DNA of 64,000 nt from Flaveria trinervia (GCA_025506515.1 CM046453.1:41361727-41425726), one strand, 5' to 3'. Positions 1-13,317 are shown, counted from the stretch's first letter. Numbers and translations: made by a program. The notes: generated by a model from the sequence alone, not told the origin.

Positions 1-841
1 TTTGCCATGTGGTTTTGCAGACCACACATTATGCATGCAATGTTAGTCTTTTGGGAATGTGAGGGTTGCTGTTTCTTGGGCTTCTTTTCTTCATCAGCAA
101 CTTTTCCCTTCAACTTCTGATCCTTTGGCAGGATAAGAGTGCTGGTATTACACTCCTTTCCTAAATCAGAAGTACCTAAAACTTGGAATCCAGCCAAGTT
201 AAAGACACCTTTCTGCTTTGGGTCAATCTTCAGCTTGGACTCAGCCACCTTCTTGGCAGTTCTTCTAGTAGCTTTAGCTCTGCTTCTTCTAGACTTAGTG
301 GTTAGGATTTGATCTTCATAGGTGGAGATGGGTACATCTACCTGTTCTTTCCTTGTGGTGGCCACTATTGTTGCTTCATCCATCAATTCTGGTGAGGAAG
401 GGTCAGCAGTTGGAACCTCTTGCTCCTCAATACCACATCTAGGTTGTCTGATAGACTCATAGGAGTGTGGTGGAGCAATTTCATTGGGTCCCATCCCTCC
501 TTTGTTCTTATAACAGAGTTTGGAATGGGAGGATGATGCAAGAATAGCTTGGAAGTTTTGCTCAGAAATAGCATGCTTTCTGGCCTGAGCCTCAGCAGGG
601 ACAAGCTGGGCTTGAGCCTCAGGCAATTTGGATATCAGATCCTTGATTTGAGTCTTGTAGTGGTGTGTCATGTTTTAAAAGAGACACAGTTTTCTCTAAC
701 TCGTCAATTTTCTTTTGGTAGTCAGATTCAGCTCTTTTAAAATCAGATTTTAAAATATTTAAAGACTCAATATCAGATCCGATTTCCTATTGTAATCCTG
801 ATAAGTTTAACTTTAGCTATACAGGCTGGAGTGCAGAGATG
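1..841 (-). pseudogene. gag: gag C-terminal part of SIRE-like copia element II
   Basis: Read from 841 down to 1, the minus strand encodes a charged coiled segment (SDYQKKIDELEKTVSLL), then a polar linker, a basic stretch rich in Lys/Arg, and at the window edge a zinc knuckle beginning CIMCGLQNH (C-x2-C-x4-H). This is the gag layout of the SIRE/Maximus branch of Ty1/copia, where gag forms the particle and the knuckle binds RNA. Frame changes and stops show it is dead. It stops exactly at the AGATG target duplication of element I and resumes at 13313, so it is one half of an interrupted element. Lineage is inferred; gag identity is fairly sure. Confidence 0.65.
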
Positions 842-1736
842 TGACAGGATCAGCGATCACAAGTTTGATGTATTAGGTTCAAAGCAGTGGAATACGAACA
901 TGAATTAGACAAATTGTAGCAAGAGATCGATACTTGTATACATTAAGAGCACATACGGTTATAGTGAAAGAATATATTCTGATTCATGGAATGTTTATAG
1001 AATATTTCTAATCAATCATTCATTCATTCACTCCACTATTACAATAGGTTGTCACTCCTTATATAGAGTGCAATAATCATGCTGTTATCACGGAAAGTGA
1101 CAACTGGCAGATCTAATACAAAAATAACTAACTCTTAACAAACTACTGAAATGTTCACAACTACTGAGAACATATCAGAGTGTTAAGTACAGAATATAAA
1201 ACTACTGATTAGAAACTACTGAAACTACAACGACTGAAGAACAAGCTCTTCAGTCGTTTTACAAAACTACTGGAACATAAAACTACTGAAACTAGAAATA
1301 TAAAACTACTGATATCACAACTACTGAAGAAGTACTCTTCAGCCGTTGTGACAAACTACTGAGGCTTCAGTACTTGATCTTCAGACTTTGACCTTCAGAT
1401 GTTTCATCAGCTGATGACTTCAGTAGATATAATCAGCTGATGTCTTCAGTCTTTGTCTTCAGACTTTGTACATCAGTTGTTGATCTTCAGCACTTTTAAA
1501 CTCTTCAGCTGTTGTACTTCAGTACTTTGGTCTTTCAGCTTCAGCACTTGTGTTCTTCAGCTGTTGTACTTCAGTACTTTAGTTCTTCAGCTGTTGAAGT
1601 CTTCAGCACTTGATCTTCAGCTGTTGAAGTCTTCAGCACTTGTCAAACTGCTGATGAGGCTTTCAGCAGTTGTTGTGATACCATGTGGGACTTAGAGATT
1701 TTCTAATCTTGGCTCATTGGTTCTTTTGGTCCAACA
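842..1736 (-). repeat. 3' LTR of element I
   Basis: On the minus strand it starts TGTTGGACC and ends CCTGTCA, pairing with 12417-13312. A TATA box (TTATATA on the plus strand, 1059-1065) sits downstream of about 600 bp crowded with the words CTTCAG, CAGCTG, AGTACT and CAGTAGTT. Unlike the LTRs of VI and VII, it has no GACGTCA just upstream of the TATA box. The purine-rich primer for plus-strand synthesis (minus strand GGTTCAAGGGGAGTT) abuts it at 1737-1751. Confidence 0.92.
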
Positions 1737-1946
1737 AACTCCCCTTGAACCAATGCAGCCAAAACCTCTAAATTATTCATATCCCACTTATTGTTGGCAA
1801 AATGTTGGTCTTTTTCCTTCTTGATCAGTAGAGAAGATGACCCATGTAAGCTCCGCCTGGGAAGAAATCTCAGATATTTGTTTGGCAGGGTATGAATGGG
1901 AACTCGTGTTGGAACTGGACACAGAGTTGTTATCCCATTCATGAGA
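1737..1946 (-). other. 3' untranslated stretch and polypurine tract of element I
   Basis: About 210 bp between the ORF3 stop and the 3' LTR. It holds the polypurine tract next to the LTR and otherwise non-coding sequence, partly conserved in element VII (62772-62990). Confidence 0.7.
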
Positions 1947-4900
1947 TTACTTCCCCATAATGAGTCTGTATGACTCTCGAACATAGGCCTCAAGGAGAAC
2001 AACTTGTTCCTCCTGAGAGAGTTCTTCTACTCCTCCTTCGAAGAAGAACTCTGGACCATAGTACTCTGATAAGTACTTCATGGTCCTGCCATTTTTCAGC
2101 TCCACCGTAGTTACCTCCCTATATACAAATTCATCAGGATGGTTGCCTTCAAGGAGTAACTGGAGCTCATTCTTCTGGATGTCTTCAAGATTTTTATATA
2201 ACAACCCCTTCTTAATCATCTTGTTTTCTAGTAAAGCTGAGGGGTCTTCTTTGCTTGGTGAGCTTTCTTGAATTCATCAATGATTTCCCAAGGGAGACTA
2301 CAATGGCCAACAGATGGTAGAATCTATTTTTTTCGTACCTGGCCATTGTATCTGTGGGGAATAGTTCTTTTATGGATTCTAGAACTCACCCTGGGGTCTG
2401 GCCATACTCTCACTCTCTCCTTCTGATCTGAAAAGTGTGCCTGAGAGTGTACAGCCTTTGAGCATGCCCTTTCATGGCTTGAATGGATGATGACTGAGGA
2501 AATTCCTTGTCAACCATCTTCAACAGTTGCTCATCGTGTGTTTCTACTGTTCTTCTTCTTCTATCTTGACTCTGACCATTTCCCTTGAGAGTCAGGTGTG
2601 ATCATGGGTTGACTTCGGGGTTTGGTAGCTTTAGAACAGCAGAGAGTGGCAGACTATCATCTTCATCCTCCTCTTCTTCTTCTTCGTTCATCCTCAGCAC
2701 CCTTCTCCTCTTCTAGTGCATCACTGGATGATGGTTGGGTTGGTGAAGGAATTGGTTTTGAAGAGTGAAGATGTTTGGATTTTGGCTTAGAGATTGGTTG
2801 GGAGATTTGAGGGATAGGCTCTGTTTGAGTGGGTGGAAGGGAAGGTTGATCCAGCATTTTGTAGTTAGTTTCGCCTTTGTGAGTTTAGCCATCTCTAACC
2901 TTTTACCAGCCCCAGCCTCATCAAGGGCTTCCACAATAATCCCTTTGTTGAATTGCTCAGACAGACAGATTCTGGTGGCTATAGTCAGAATACTGTCCCT
3001 GGTCCACACGCGAATCTCCATTAACGATCTTCCTAAGTATTTTGCAATAAAGCGGATCATTATTTCCAATCTCTCTTTTTCCAGAGTATCATACCCAGCC
3101 CATCGGGTCTGAATCTCTTGGACTTCCAACCTTCTGATCTCACTATCCAATGTGGCTGTATCAAACCCCTGCCTGAAGAGTTGTTCAATTATTTTATCCA
3201 TGGATCGGTGTGTGTAGTGTCAGCTTCTTTTACCAGCTCCTCCAAGGATTTGTCTTCAGCAGTATGATCATCAGCACTTTTCTTTCGCTTGTAAGTGAGC
3301 AGAGGTTGCTTTTCTTTCTCACTCCTCTTGGGCTTGCTTCTCTTCCTTCTTTTCCACTGTTCTTTCCTCTTCTTTTCTTTCACTGCAGTACTCTCCCCCT
3401 TTTTGGATGCATTGGAGGAAGGGGTTTGTACCGCAGAAAGAGTCTTTTGTACAGCAGCATCAATCAAGGGTTGTAAAGTTGAGGAAAGCCTCTCATCAAT
3501 GGCTTTAGTCACAATATCAGTGATTATGGTTGTGATGAGAGGGAGGGAATTTTGAAGTACAGCACCTATTTGCTCAGGAGGGTTCTATTCCTGAGAAATA
3601 GGGCCTGAAGCAGAGGCAGGTGGTTGAGTTTGGAGTGGCTCAGTGTTTGGGGGAACCTTCAAGTGAAGGTGCCATCTGGGGGGGTAGAGGCAGATGGTCT
3701 TTCTCCTTGTGAGAGTGATCAAGTAGGTTTTGCAACCTACTAACTTTCTCTTCAAGGATTGTGTTCTGGGCAAGAACATCGTAGAAAAAGCCCAGGTCAT
3801 CATCAGCCGAAGCTGAATCATCTGACCTCCTGCTTAGAGCAGGATTTACATGCACTGGGTGTAGACCAGTTGGTGCATGTACCCCTTGTGCTTGGTACTG
3901 GGGACTTCCAGCCTCAGGACAATGTCCTCATCAGCTGTTGCCTCTAGTGAGTTCTTAGCAATGTTACCAGCCTCATTCTGATCATGTGCTGAGTCAGAAG
4001 AGGTAGCAGCCTCACTAGATATTCTAAGCTCCTTGTCTACACCAGGAGATAGAAGTGGTAAACCCCTATGCTGTGGGTTCTCAAGTGCACTGTGTTCCTC
4101 CCCCTCAATTGTAGAGGTGTTCCCAGTAGTAAGTGGTTTCTGGGGAGGGGGTGAGGAGTGCAGTTGAGTCAGCACTTGTGCAACTATTAAAGTTGGGCTG
4201 AGGGGCGGTTGGTTGGGGTGAAGGGATAGAAGCAGTGTGCACCTGGGGAGGTTGGTGCTCTTCAATGGCAATCCCTTCAAGTGAGGAAGATCCCAGATAT
4301 GTAGGTACCCCTTGTGTGGTTGCTGCAGGCTCCTGTTGAGGAAGCCTGAGCGGCTATGGCTGGAAGAGTCATTGTATCCACTAGGGGGTTTGACTAGTGG
4401 ATATATCCTGCGTTTGTGTTGCAGGGGCATCCTCAGGGAACTCAATTCCCTGAGTAGCCGTTCGGGTTTCTTTTTGGTGGGTTGGTGGGGACTTTTGATT
4501 TGGAGGTGGTGGCTGTGGGTTCCAGCTGCGTGGTTTTCGCAACTTGGCAGCCATTTTGAGTGTCTGGTCAGAGTTGTGCCGGGAGTATACTTCCGGCAGA
4601 ACAGCCGTAGCAGGGACTCCCAATCCAACAAGTCCCTCAGCATTAAGCTGGTTTGTAATGATGGCCATTATGAACCGTGGATATAGTATCCAACGGTTGG
4701 CAGTTAGTTTTTGAGCCATATCCTTGAGCTCGAAAATATTATTCTGAAAAGTTTAGCGGTTGTTGCTCAAGAATAGAATACATTACCTGCTGCCATTTTG
4801 TCGACATTTGATCCCAAGACGACGTCTTAGGAGCCAAACATACATTCACCATGTGAAAAGTTAGGCGCTCAGCGTCAGGAAAGTGTTTCTTCATGATAGT

Positions 4901-5265
4901 GGAGGCACTGAGATCGCTTGATATCCATGTTGGACAAAGGATAGATCTGTGGTGCCCTTCGGATATCCAGCAGGAGAGATAGCATCATCCAGATGAAGAA
5001 TTTGGCGGATAACTACAGGAGTGATGACTACTTCTTTGTGTTGACGACCGACTGGAGAGATGGTGTGTTGTTCTCCCCAGTGGTAATAGAACGTTCATCC
5101 AAATTTGTGAAGGGATTCGGCATGTAGTATGGGATTCAGAAGAAATGCCGTATTGTATTGGGACTGAACCATAAGATCGATAGCAGTATCGAACTTAGTC
5201 CAGATAGGCGATTTAGTGAGGTAGGCAACACAGTTGTGTCGCGGTTTAATTTGCATGGACGCCAT
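1947..5265 (-). pseudogene. ORF3 of element I (third gene between pol and 3' LTR), broken
   Basis: The start ATG is at 5265 (MASMQIKPRHNCVAYL), matching the starts in VI (46835, inverted) and VII (59643). Order: an N-terminal globular part with FLLNP and YPRFIMAII motifs; a Pro/Ser/Gln-rich linker; a highly basic helix near 3300-3400; a conserved block (EQLFRQGFDTATLD, near 3190); an acidic tract; and a C-terminal block with YLSEYYGPEFFFEGG (near 2050) ending in ESYRLIMGK. Several frameshifts and stops break about 1,100 codons. No signal peptide or membrane helix is visible, so it does not look like an envelope protein. I do not know its function. It resembles unnamed proteins linked to Asteraceae retroelements. 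Confidence 0.75.
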
Positions 5266-5336
5266 TGAGAAGAAAGAAGTTTTGGAGAGGAACGTTAGGT
5301 TTGAAGAAGATGAACCATGAAGGCTTAGGTCAGGGA

Positions 5337-5344
5337 TATTTATA
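5337..5344 (-). promoter_or_regulatory. TATA box upstream of ORF3 (element I)
   Basis: The minus strand reads TATAAATA, about 72 bp before the ORF3 start codon. VII has TATAAATA at the equivalent place and VI a weaker TTTAAATA. It lies just downstream of the motif array at 5345-6038, as in the LTR promoter. Promoter activity is inferred. Confidence 0.55.
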
Positions 5345-6038
5345 GGTACGGGTAAGAAAACGACTGAAGGATGTGGTGTTAGTCATCAGTAGTTTTAAAC
5401 GACCGTTGACATGGTATTATCCTTTCAGACGTTGAAACAGCTGAAGTCGTGGTGTTAGGCATCAGAAGTTAGAAAACTACTGAAGACCGTGGTTTGACTT
5501 CAGATGATTGAAAAGCTGAAGACATGGTTTGGATCAGTAGTTATGAAACTACTGAAGACAGTGGTTTTGTCATCAGCTGTTGTAAACAACTGAAGACTTG
5601 GTATTAGTCATCAGTAGTTATAAAACTACTGAAGACATGGTTTTGCTTCAGTTGTTTAGAATGAAACAGCAGTTGTACAAACGACTGAAGAGAAAGTTCT
5701 CTTCAGCTGTTTTCGTCAATTCTTAGCTTTTCAGCTGTTTCATACTGTCCTCAACACATTCATCAGCCTTTTTGGCTGATTTCAGTGTTTCATAGGACAT
5801 CAGTACTTATCTGTTTTTACTGAAGTAGTAGTTGTAACTGCATCAGTAGTTGTAACTACATCAGTAGTTGTAACTACATCAGTAGTTTAGAACAGATGAA
5901 GCACTTCAGTACTTGTGAGACATTTAGCCTTCAGTAGTTATAAAAACTGCTGAGGGTAAAAGAGCTCATCAGTACTTATATGTGACATAGTTACTAATGA
6001 TCATCAGTACTTATTACTAGATCATCAGTAGTTGTCAC
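5345..6038 (-). repeat. pol-ORF3 spacer with LTR-like motif array (element I)
   Basis: Roughly 700 bp of non-coding DNA dominated by short recurring words (CATCAGTAGTT, AACTACTGAAGAC, CAGCTGTT), often as near-palindromes. The same words fill the U3 of this family's LTRs. The spacer is preserved in VII (59028-59642) and, inverted, in VI (46836-47450). Confidence 0.8.
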
Positions 6039-9000
6039 TTATTCTAGCTGCAGCATACCAAGCCTTAACACCAGGTTTTGGAAAGTTGAACTATCCAAAG
6101 CTTAGTAAAAATGTCTGCAAGCTCATCAGCACTAGGCACAAACTTAGGATCAATCAGACCTTTTTCAAAACAATCCCTTATAAAATGATGTCTGATCTCT
6201 ATATGTTTGGTCCTAGAGTGCTGGACTGGATTTTTGACAATGCAAAGAGCTGAAGCACTATCCATTAACAATGGTGTCTTAGTCTCTGTAATGCCATAAT
6301 CCAAAAGTTGGTTTTGAAGCCAGAGTACCTAAGATGTACAACTTGTAGCTGCAATGTACTCTGCTTCAGCAGTTGATGTAGCAACTGAGGTCTGTTCTTG
6401 CTCTGCCAAGAAATCAAGCAGTTGCCTAGGAATTGACATCCACCAGAAGTTGATTTCCTGGTCAACTTACACCCTGCATAGTCACTGTCAGAAAAAGCAA
6501 CTAATTTACAGAATGTCCAGTAGAATACCATAAACCCGAGATGGAGTGCCTTGCAGATATCTAAAGATCCTCTTGACTGCAATCAGATGAGACTCTTTAG
6601 GTGCAGCCTGAAATCTAGCACAAACACATGTAGCAAAATAATATCTGGTCTAGAAGCTGTTAAATACATCAAGGAACCAATCATACATCTGTAAAGTGTT
6701 TCATCAACCACTTTACCTTTCTGATCTGTATCCAGTTGTGTGGTGCTGCACATGGGGGTAGAACAGGGCTTACAGTTTTGTAAATCAAACTTTTGCAAAA
6801 GATCTTTTGTGTATTTGCACTGATGAATGAAAATTTCATCAGCCTTTTGTTTGATTTGCAAACCCGGAAAGAACTGTAATTCTCCCATGGCACTCATTTC
6901 AAACTTCTGTTGCATCAACTTTGTAAAGGCATCACACAACTTTGGATCAGAGGATGCAAAAATGATATCATCTACATAAATTTGAACAAGTAGATTATGC
7001 TGCCCAGCTTTCTTAATGAATAAAGTCTTATCTATGGAGCCTCTAGTGAAATTATTTCCAGAAGAAAGTTTGATAATGTCTCATACCAGGCTCTAGGAGC
7101 TTGTTTTAACCCATAAAGAGCCTTATCAAGCTTATACACCCAATTAGGATGTTTATTGTCCTCAAATCCTGGAGGTGACATACATAAACCTCTCCTTTAA
7201 TTTTTCCATACAAAAATGCACTTTTGACATCCATTTGAAAAACTTTAAGGTTTTGATAAGCAGCATAAGCTAAAAACAATCGAATTGCTTCCAGTCTGGC
7301 TACAGGGGCAAAGGTTTCATCATAATCAATACCTTCTTCTTGTGCAAACCCCTGAACAACCAGTCTGGCCTTGTTCTTAACAATAAGCCCATTTTCATCA
7401 GTTTTGTTTCCTAAACACCCATTTAGTGCCTATTGCACACTTACCTGGAGGTAGAGGAACCAGTTCCCACACTTGTTGTTTCTTGAACTGAAGAAGCTCA
7501 AGCTGCATGGCATCAACCATCCATTGTCCTTTAAAGCAATGTGATAATTCTTTGGCTCTTGCTGACTGATGAAGAGAGCATAGAAGCAGAAATTTGACAA
7601 TTGACTTCTTGTTGATACTCCAGCAGTGATCACCAATGATTTGAGACATAGGGTGATTCTTCAGATCTTGATACACAATGAGATCTGTGCAAGTGTTTGT
7701 AGCAGGCTCAGCAGTAACAGATGGTGATGATGAATCATTTCCTTGAAACCAATCAGTAGATGGTAATTCAAAGGAAGTTGAATTCGAAGAAATCTCATCA
7801 GCATTTGTTGTGGATGGTGCTACTGGAGCTACAGGAACATCAGGTCTAGCTGAATCAGGCAGCTGATCACTAAACCTGAAAAGGTGAGTACTGCAATCAT
7901 CATCATCATCAGCAGTACCACCAGGTGGTGAACTGTTGACAGGAGCAACAGCAGGAGTTTGATAAGGAACATATTGCAGTATGTCCAAATCAAATAACTC
8001 CACAGGGCTTTGTGGAATCTTGTCCTTTGGAGATTCATTGAACTTAACATGTAGAGTTCTTCAACCATTTTTGTTCTGCAGTTGAAGACTCTGTATGCCT
8101 TGCAAGTAGATGAATAACCAACAAAATACCCTGCATCCACCTTAGGATCAAATTTATGGAGTTGATCCTTTGTGTTGAGAATAAAACAGGGACACCCAAA
8201 TGCTTTGAAAAATGAAATCAGAGGAGCCAATGATGGAGGAGGACTTCATATGGGTCTTCATCAATCTCTGATTTACTAAAACTCTATTTTGCACATAGCA
8301 AGCTGTGTTGACAGCTTCAGCCCAAAAGGTCAGTGGCAAACCTGAGTCAGCCAGCATGGACCTTGCAGCTTCAATGAGGGTCCTGTTCTTTCTCTCCACT
8401 ACTCCATTTTGTTCTGGAGTCCTTGGAATGCTAAACTGCCTTTTGATTCCCTTTGAAAGATAGAAGTCATCAAGTGTATGATTTCTGAATTCAGTTCCAT
8501 TGTCACTCCTAATACACTTGACTGGAAGGGAATACTGCTTCTCAATATACACACACAAAGGAATAATCTTCTGAGCAGCCTCATCCTTTGAATGTAGAAA
8601 GAAAGTCCATACAAATCTGGAGTAATCATCCACAATTACCAGACAGTATTTCTTCTTTGCCATGCTCATTACTCTCACAGGACCAAATAGATCCATATGC
8701 AGTAATTGCAAGCAGGCAGTGGACTTAGGCACTTCAATAGGAGGAAATGAGACTTTGTGTTGTTTTCCTTTAAACAAGCAGTGCAGGTTTCATCACAGTG
8801 AACTCCTTTATTGGTAAGCCTCTGACTAAACTATGGTGGGTAAGCTGATTCATGTTTTTGAGATTAACATGACCAAGCCTTCTGTGCCACAGTTTAGATT
8901 CTTGAGAAGAGGCTTTGGAAAATAGGCAAGGATTGCCTTTGAGATCTATTTTCTTAGAAAGATCTAAGGCATACACTCTTCCTGTCCTGTTGGCTCTCAG

Positions 9001-9353
9001 GAGAGTGTGATCATCCAACACCTTGTCAATCAAGTGCAAAACTTTGGATGACAGAATCCTACAGTTTTGACTGGTGAAAAGAGCAACATGGCCTTTATCA
9101 CATTGACTGACACTCAAGAGATTGTACTTGAGATTTTCCACATGATTAACATCATCAATTTGATTTCTCCATTGGAGACAAAACCCTTACCATGATGTAA
9201 CCCCTAGCATCATTGCCAAAAGAAACAAATCCCTTCTTTCCTTGAGAGTAGTCATGAAGAAGAGAGCTGTTCCCAGTCATGTGCATAGATCCCCCACTGT
9301 CTACATACCAGATGCTACTTTGGCATGTTGAAGAACCCTGCAATAATAAACAA
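6039..9353 (-). pseudogene. pol: pol of element I (protease, integrase, reverse transcriptase, RNase H)
   Basis: Follows gag after a single stop codon at 9354-9356. Domains on the minus strand: aspartic protease with active-site WYVDSGGSMHMTG (near 9290); GAG-pre-integrase HRRLGHVN (near 8870); integrase core with MDLFGP, RSDNGTEF and QNGVVERKNR giving the D-D-E triad (8350-8700); FVGYSST (near 8130); reverse transcriptase with the YVDD catalytic motif intact near 6970; RNase H with SDSDYAGCKLTRKSTSGG (near 6470); end at the TAA at 6039-6041. Frameshifts split it into more than eight pieces. Residue patterns (GLKQAP, FEMSAMGEL) fit the SIRE/Maximus branch of copia. Confidence 0.9.
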
Positions 9354-12182
9354 TCAGTTAGTATTAGAGACCCAAACCTTTTTGGTTTTGGGCCTGGTCT
9401 CATCAATAGATGGTAAACTAACAGGTTTATTTGAAACAACAGCCTGAGAGAAGAAGATGGTGTAGAAGAGGAGTCCTTTGGCTTGGACCTCCTTTTCTGT
9501 GGTTTAACATAGGAGAATCTAGTTGGTTAACTCTACCAACAGATGTTGAACCATCATTACCAGTTGTGTCTGATTTTGTGATAAAGCTTTCAACTCATCA
9601 GACACATTGCCAGTGGAGTTTGATAAGTTCCTATGTTGCACCTTCTTCTTTTGAGCACTCTCAGCTGTCACCTGTTTAACCCCTTCCTTTTGGATTCTTT
9701 GAGGACTTAAGGGTACAGGATTTGATGTTGCTGATACAAATGTGGTCTCAAACTCAGTTTTCATTTTTACCATTTTCTCATTAATTTCTTCTTTTTGTTT
9801 GAGTTTGGAACCTCTTTTGTACCAACAATCATCTGTAAGATGATTGAACAAACACATACTTCACATGGTTTCTTCTTCATCTTAGGTTGATCATCAACTA
9901 AAGAGGGTGAAGCAACAGAAGACTTGTTCTTCAATGCTTTGGAAGCATTGTTTGCTTTCTTGACTGCCTCTTTAGTAGTCTTCAAACTCTTTCTACTGGC
10001 AGTTCTTCTCTTCAGTACTGTCAGCAGTTGAAGTTTGAACTTCAGGTGTTAAATCCTGCTCTCTAGTCCTTTTAGGACCTTCAGGATTAACTCCTGAGTT
10101 GATCAACTCATTGATCATGTGAGTGTCAGCATTTGAACCATCAACATCAGCTGATAGGTTCAAAAAGGGCTTGATGCTGACTGCTACTTGTGATTGTGCT
10201 GTATCAGAAAGTAGATCACATGATGTGATGGATTGGTTATCACTCTCACCATCAGATTCTACCTCTGCTCTTGGGGTAAAATCTGTAGGTGGAGCAGTGT
10301 GATTGTAACCAATTCCAACTTCACATTGGAAGCAGATTGCTTACTAAGAAGCATTTCAAAACCTTTGCATGATTGTACCCATCTATCACACTCTACCTGG
10401 GTAACTGCAAGGGTTTCTTTGAGATCTTTGTACTTCTCTAGAAGTACCTCTTCTCTAGCCTTATCATCAATTATTTGGCAATTCAGTTTATAAATCTCAT
10501 CATTTTTATCTTTAAGCACAGACTCAAACTCAGCTTTGTTTTTGGAAATTATTTGTTCTAGCTCAATGTTCTTATTAATTAGAGCTACATTTGCTTCTCT
10601 AATGAAGCAAATGCTGCTATGCATGGTTCAGAACATAATTTGGCTTTTGCCTCAGAGGATACCTGTGATACCTGAGGTGTAGAGGCATTAGAAGATGAAG
10701 TATCAGCAGACTCCAAAGCCATAAGAGCTAGATTCCCAAAAGGACTATCACCACCATGTTGACCAGCACCTGAGAACAGTTGTTCATGACCAGACATGTC
10801 ATCTGGTAAACTGCTCCAGTCAACAACTCCTGGGGTGAAGAAGCTGTGTTGTTGAGGTTGAGTTTGTTGATGAGATTGGGATGGCTGAGGTTGGTAGTGC
10901 ATGAGGTTGTGGTGCCATAGGAACTTGAACTTGATTTGATTGTGGCATGTAATAACAAGGGTACGGATATGGCATTGACCCTGAGGAACAAAATATGCCG
11001 GAGATTGTTGTTGAGGATGATGACTAGAAGTGACAGGATGTTGCCCTCTGTGTTGTTGACTATTGCCAGGAAAAGTCACAAAGGGTGCAGTGGAGTTAGA
11101 TCCAGTTGATCTACACTCTCTTGCAAAGTGTCCAAGCCTTTGGCATTTGTGACACCTCAACTTGCTCTTGTCAAAACCAACTTTGGTTTTGCCTGAGAGT
11201 CCTGGGAATTTTCTTCCAGTTCTTTTATAGAACTTCTGAGATCTGATATTTATCAGGGCCATTTGGCTCAAAATATCCATCTCTTCTAAGTCGTCATCAG
11301 CAATCCCCTTGAGATCATCCATAATGAAGCATAAATTGTCATTATTACACCCAATAAACTGACCATCAACACTCACAAATGCAGAGTCAGAAGTGCTTGA
11401 AGAGAAATTAATATGCTCATCATACTGGCATTCAGATGAAGCATATTCTGACTCATGACCCACCAAGGCAGTGTTGCCTGGTACAAAGTCTTCAGTGAGC
11501 TTTCAGATGAAGACAACTTTCTCTTTTGTTCTATCTCTTTCTCAAACGTGAGCAGTTTCCCATGGAGTTGGGTGAGAGATAGTTTGTCCAAACTTGCACT
11601 GGAGCGTAGGACAATAGTATATGTGTCCCATCTCTCAGGCAGTGATCTGAGAAATCTGTTATTCATCTGGATATTTGTGTACTCAAGTTTGACCATTTTT
11701 AATTCAGAGATCAAACAAGAGAACCGCTCATATTGTTGAGTCAGTGTCTCACCCTTTCTATGAGAAAATGTCTCATATTGTTGGGCGAGATTCTCTATTA
11801 TTTGCCAAGACCTCATCTGTTCCTCCAAATGTTCTTTCAAGGCATTCCAGAGGTCATGGGCAGTTTCATGATGCATTAGCCCAGAGTATATTTCATTTGG
11901 TAATGCCATGGCCAGAATTCCATGGGCTTTTGCATCAATTTCAAGTAACTTCTTATCCTCATCTGAGTATTGCTCCCTCCTCTTCAGAACCATTTGATTG
12001 GTTTCCGGGTTATTCACCATAGGCTTGTGTGGACCATGTACCACTGATGTCCAACAACCTGCGCTGTTAACAGACAGGTGATGGAGCATTCGTCGTTGCC
12101 ATATGTTATACTCATTCCTAACCAGCATTGGTGGCTTGGTTGAGGAACCAGTATTGTGAGGATCATTGGAGGGAGTAGTCAT
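9354..12182 (-). pseudogene. gag: gag of element I
   Basis: Start ATG at 12182 (MTTPSNDPHNTGSSTKPPML), the same as in VI and VII. The N-terminal capsid-like domain runs to about 11500 (SGLMHHETAHDLWNAL). A zinc knuckle CHKCQRLGHFAREC lies near 11130. A Gln/Pro-rich segment and a coiled coil (10260-10620) follow, then a second knuckle-like CEVC...NH...DDC near 9840. The frame ends at TGA 9354-9356, the position where VII has TAA. Frameshifts occur near 11450 and 9850. Gag packages the element RNA in cytoplasmic particles; this copy is not intact. Confidence 0.88.
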
Positions 12183-12402
12183 TTTCAGTTCAAAACCAAT
12201 TTAATTCAAGCTTTTAAAAGTTTTACACAGACCACAACAAACTCAATGAAAACCAAGAAAAGATCTCAGGATGAATGACCAGAAAAACAGAAAATTCAAT
12301 CTCTATAACCGTTTCTTGCAAAAACAAAAGCTAATTCAATCAAACTTAGATCTTGAATAGCAGTTTCAATGATCAATTATTAGATCGATCAATGATTAAC
12401 CT

Positions 12403-12414
12403 GCTCTGATACCA
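12403..12414 (-). other. Primer binding site of element I
   Basis: The minus strand reads TGGTATCAGAGC, complementary to the 3' end of plant initiator tRNA-Met, two bases inside the 5' LTR. It primes minus-strand cDNA synthesis and fixes the element's orientation. Confidence 0.93.
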
Positions 12415-12416
12415 TT

Positions 12417-13312
12417 TGACAGGATCAGCGATCACAAGTTTGATGTATTAGGGTTCAAAGCAGCGGAATACGAACAGGAATTAGACAAATTGTAGCAAGA
12501 GATCGATACTTTATACATTAAGAGCACATACGGTTATTGTGAAAGAATATATTTCTGATTCATGGAATGTTTATAGAATAATTCTAATCAAGTCATTCAT
12601 TCATTCACTCACACTATTACAATAGGTTGTCACTCCTTATATAGAGTGCAACAATCACTGCTGTTATCACGGAAAGTGACAACTGGCAGATCTAATACAA
12701 AAATAACTAACTCTTAACAAACTACTGAAATGTTCACAACTACTGAGAACATATCAGAGTGTTAAGTACAGAAATAAAACTACTGATTAGAAACTACTGA
12801 AACTACAACGACTGAAGAACAAGCTCTTCAGTCGTTTTACAAAACTACTGAAACATAAAACTACTGAAACTAGAAATATAAAACTACTGATATCACAACT
12901 ACTGAAGAAGTACTCTTCAGCAGTTGTGACAAACTACTGAGGCTTCAGTACTGATCTTCAGACTTTAACCTTCAGATGTTTCATCAGCTGATGACTTCAG
13001 TAGATATAATCAGCTGATGTCTTCAGTCTTTGTCTTCAGACTTTGTACATCAGTTGTTGATCTTCAGCACTTGTAAACTCTTCAGCTGTGTACTTCAGTA
13101 CTTTGGTCTTTCAGCTTCAGCACTTGTGTTCTTCAGCTGTTGTACTTCAGTACTTTAGTTCTTCAGCTGTTGAAGTCTTCAGCACTTGATCTTCAGCTGT
13201 TGAAGTCTTCAGCACTTGTCAAACTGCTGATGAGACTTTCAGCAGTTGTTGTGATACCATGTGGGACTTAGAGATTTTCTGATCTTGGCTCATTGGTTCT
13301 TTTGGTCCAACA
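12417..13312 (-). repeat. 5' LTR of element I
   Basis: Partner of 842-1736 with only scattered differences and small indels. TATA box (plus TTATATA) at 12637-12643. Right end CCAACA is followed by the target duplication AGATG. Confidence 0.93.
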
Positions 13313-13317
13313 AGATG

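Larger units (their letters stand above)
842..13312 (-). mobile_element. Element I: complete-length SIRE-like Ty1/copia retrotransposon with extra ORF3
   Basis: Two direct LTRs of about 895 bp bound the element (842-1736 and 12417-13312) and it is flanked by a perfect 5-bp target duplication, AGATG (837-841 and 13313-13317). Minus-strand order is LTR, primer binding site, gag, protease, integrase, reverse transcriptase, RNase H, a motif-rich spacer, ORF3, polypurine tract, LTR. All genes carry frameshifts or stops, so the copy is probably inactive, but its ends are intact and the LTRs look nearly identical, which suggests a fairly recent insertion. It landed in an older minus-strand copia element (II). 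The family is shared with elements VI and VII. Confidence 0.93.

Noticed and set aside
1453..1695. Open frame of 80 codons in the LTR of element I
   Set aside because: Produced by the repeated CTTCAG words of the U3; the other LTR lacks the same continuous frame.
1947..5265. ORF3 as a viral envelope gene
   Set aside because: The position fits an envelope gene, but no signal peptide, membrane helix or cysteine-rich ectodomain is visible; the protein is charged and low in complexity.
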